In this document: positions 4,515 through 5,061 of the stretch, piece by piece | How positions within the stretch are numbered: position 1 is the stretch's first letter | Layout of the letters: every line of letters starts with the position of its first letter | Source of the DNA: Chloroflexota bacterium | Lineage (GTDB): Bacteria > Chloroflexota > Limnocylindria > Limnocylindrales > CSP1-4 | Length of the DNA stretch: 5,061 nt | NCBI GenBank assembly: GCA_017881985.1 | Contig: JADGQH010000239.1 | Coordinates: 1 to 5,061 of the forward strand | Direction of reading: 5' to 3' | Position numbers and translations under genes: made by a program | The notes under the pieces: model-generated | The model's database searches: none | Told to the model about the DNA's origin: nothing | What the model saw: only the letters and a program-made list of their open reading frames with translations

Positions 4515-5061
4515 TCGCAGCGTGGCGATCCCACTCGTGCTGGGCCTCGGGATCGTGGTCGGCCTCGGAGCCTTTGGCGCGACGCGGCTCCTGGAGATGG
4601 CCTGCGGCCCGTTCGCACGCACCCCGTGTGTGCGCGTGCTGTTCCTGGGCAACAGCTACACGTCGGTCAATGACCTGCCCGCCGTCTTCCGCCGGCTCGC
4701 CCGCGCAGGCGGCCAGAACGTCGAGACGGGCATGGTCGCCAACGGCGGCGAGACGCTCGCGCAGCATGCGGCGTCGCCCGATTCGCTCGGGGCGATCCGC
4801 GGTTCAGGCTGGCAGTTCGTGGTCCTCCAGGAACAGAGCGAGATTCCGGCGCTCGCGACCTGGCAGAGCCAGATGGTCCCGGCCGCAGAGTCGCTCGTGC
4901 GCAGCATCCGGGCCGTGGCGTCCACCCCGATCCTGCTCGAAACCTGGGCCCACCGCGATGGACTGCCCAACAGCGGGCTCGACTACGCGGCCATGCAGGT
5001 CGCGATCGACGCGAAAGATGAGGAGGTCGGCCGCGCGCTCGGGGTGACCGTGGCGCCCGCC
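4510..5061 (+). CDS. Exported SGNH/GDSL-type hydrolase (3' end missing)
   Basis: 184 residues are visible and the frame is open at the window end. Residues 5-24 form a hydrophobic signal or anchor helix after MRRS; Cys32 follows MA but lacks a proper lipobox. Block I is LFLGNSYTSVNDLP (44-57), where Ser49 is the expected nucleophile and FLGNSYT replaces GDSL. NGGETL (78-83) supplies the oxyanion-hole glycine, LQEQS (106-110) sits at the next conserved strand, and ETWAHRDG (144-151) follows. The C-terminal Asp-x-x-His block would come shortly after VTVAPA and lies beyond the window. Families with this GNSYT/LQEQS pattern are DUF4886-like esterases or acyl hydrolases acting on carbohydrate or cell-wall esters; the substrate cannot be read here. 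ATG 4510 is the first ATG in frame after a stop at 4453-4455. There is only a weak GGA-rich match upstream, and the repeat array runs into the start codon. Confidence 0.8.
   Translation, partial: MRRSVAIPLVLGLGIVVGLGAFGATRLLEMACGPFARTPCVRVLFLGNSYTSVNDLPAVFRRLARAGGQNVETGMVANGGETLAQHAASPDSLGAIRGSGWQFVVLQEQSEIPALATWQSQMVPAAESLVRSIRAVASTPILLETWAHRDGLPNSGLDYAAMQVAIDAKDEEVGRALGVTVAPA

Overview
The window is very GC-rich double-stranded bacterial chromosome, with G/C at most third codon positions and several GTG/TTG-type starts. I see no rRNA, tRNA, insertion sequence, CRISPR array or phage integrase. Three things suggest Chloroflexota (Limnocylindria-like) or, less likely, an actinobacterium: the anti-sigma protein has a short cysteine-free cytoplasmic tail and a Pro/Ser linker; a J-domain protein carries a C-terminal FG-x3-GW-SLGEIA / YLxWL module; and TANNNT boxes lie just before start codons, as in leaderless genes. 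The taxonomic call is inference from family resemblance only.

Left part (1-1376, + strand). The window opens inside a gene for a helical, charged protein of unknown function with a C-terminal Cys/His cluster; its stop codon lies in a small hairpin. After an intergenic stretch holding a second hairpin and a near-ideal leaderless -10 box comes a 149-residue gene. That gene looks chimeric: its first ~35 residues are the start of an aldo/keto reductase and the rest is an unrelated beta-rich tail. A 9-bp hairpin follows three bases after its stop. The remaining bases to 1376 hold nothing I can recognise.

Middle part (1377-4058, - strand). Reading right to left, an ECF sigma factor gene overlaps by ATGA the gene for its probable membrane anti-sigma factor, a DUF4163/DUF3298 (RsiV-like) protein with an extra C-terminal SGRPDPSW domain. 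A hairpin follows the anti-sigma stop. About 217 bases later, on the same strand, is a stand-alone J-domain protein gene with its own possible ribosome binding site.

Right part (4059-5061). A divergent control region of about 450 bases separates the sigma gene from a + strand gene for an exported SGNH/GDSL-type hydrolase that runs off the window. This region holds repeated CGCTCC/GGAGCG boxes near the sigma gene, a TAGGCT box before a 28-codon reading frame, and a 17/18-nt-period TGAC repeat array ending on the hydrolase start codon.

The likely working unit is the sigma/anti-sigma pair, an envelope-signal switch, possibly with the divergent SGNH hydrolase as a target. The latter is loosely reminiscent of SigV-RsiV-OatA in Bacillus, where an RsiV-type anti-sigma and an SGNH-containing enzyme share a regulon. 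That link is a hypothesis from gene order. Two observations deserve the closest look: the chimeric aldo/keto-reductase gene and the TGAC array.
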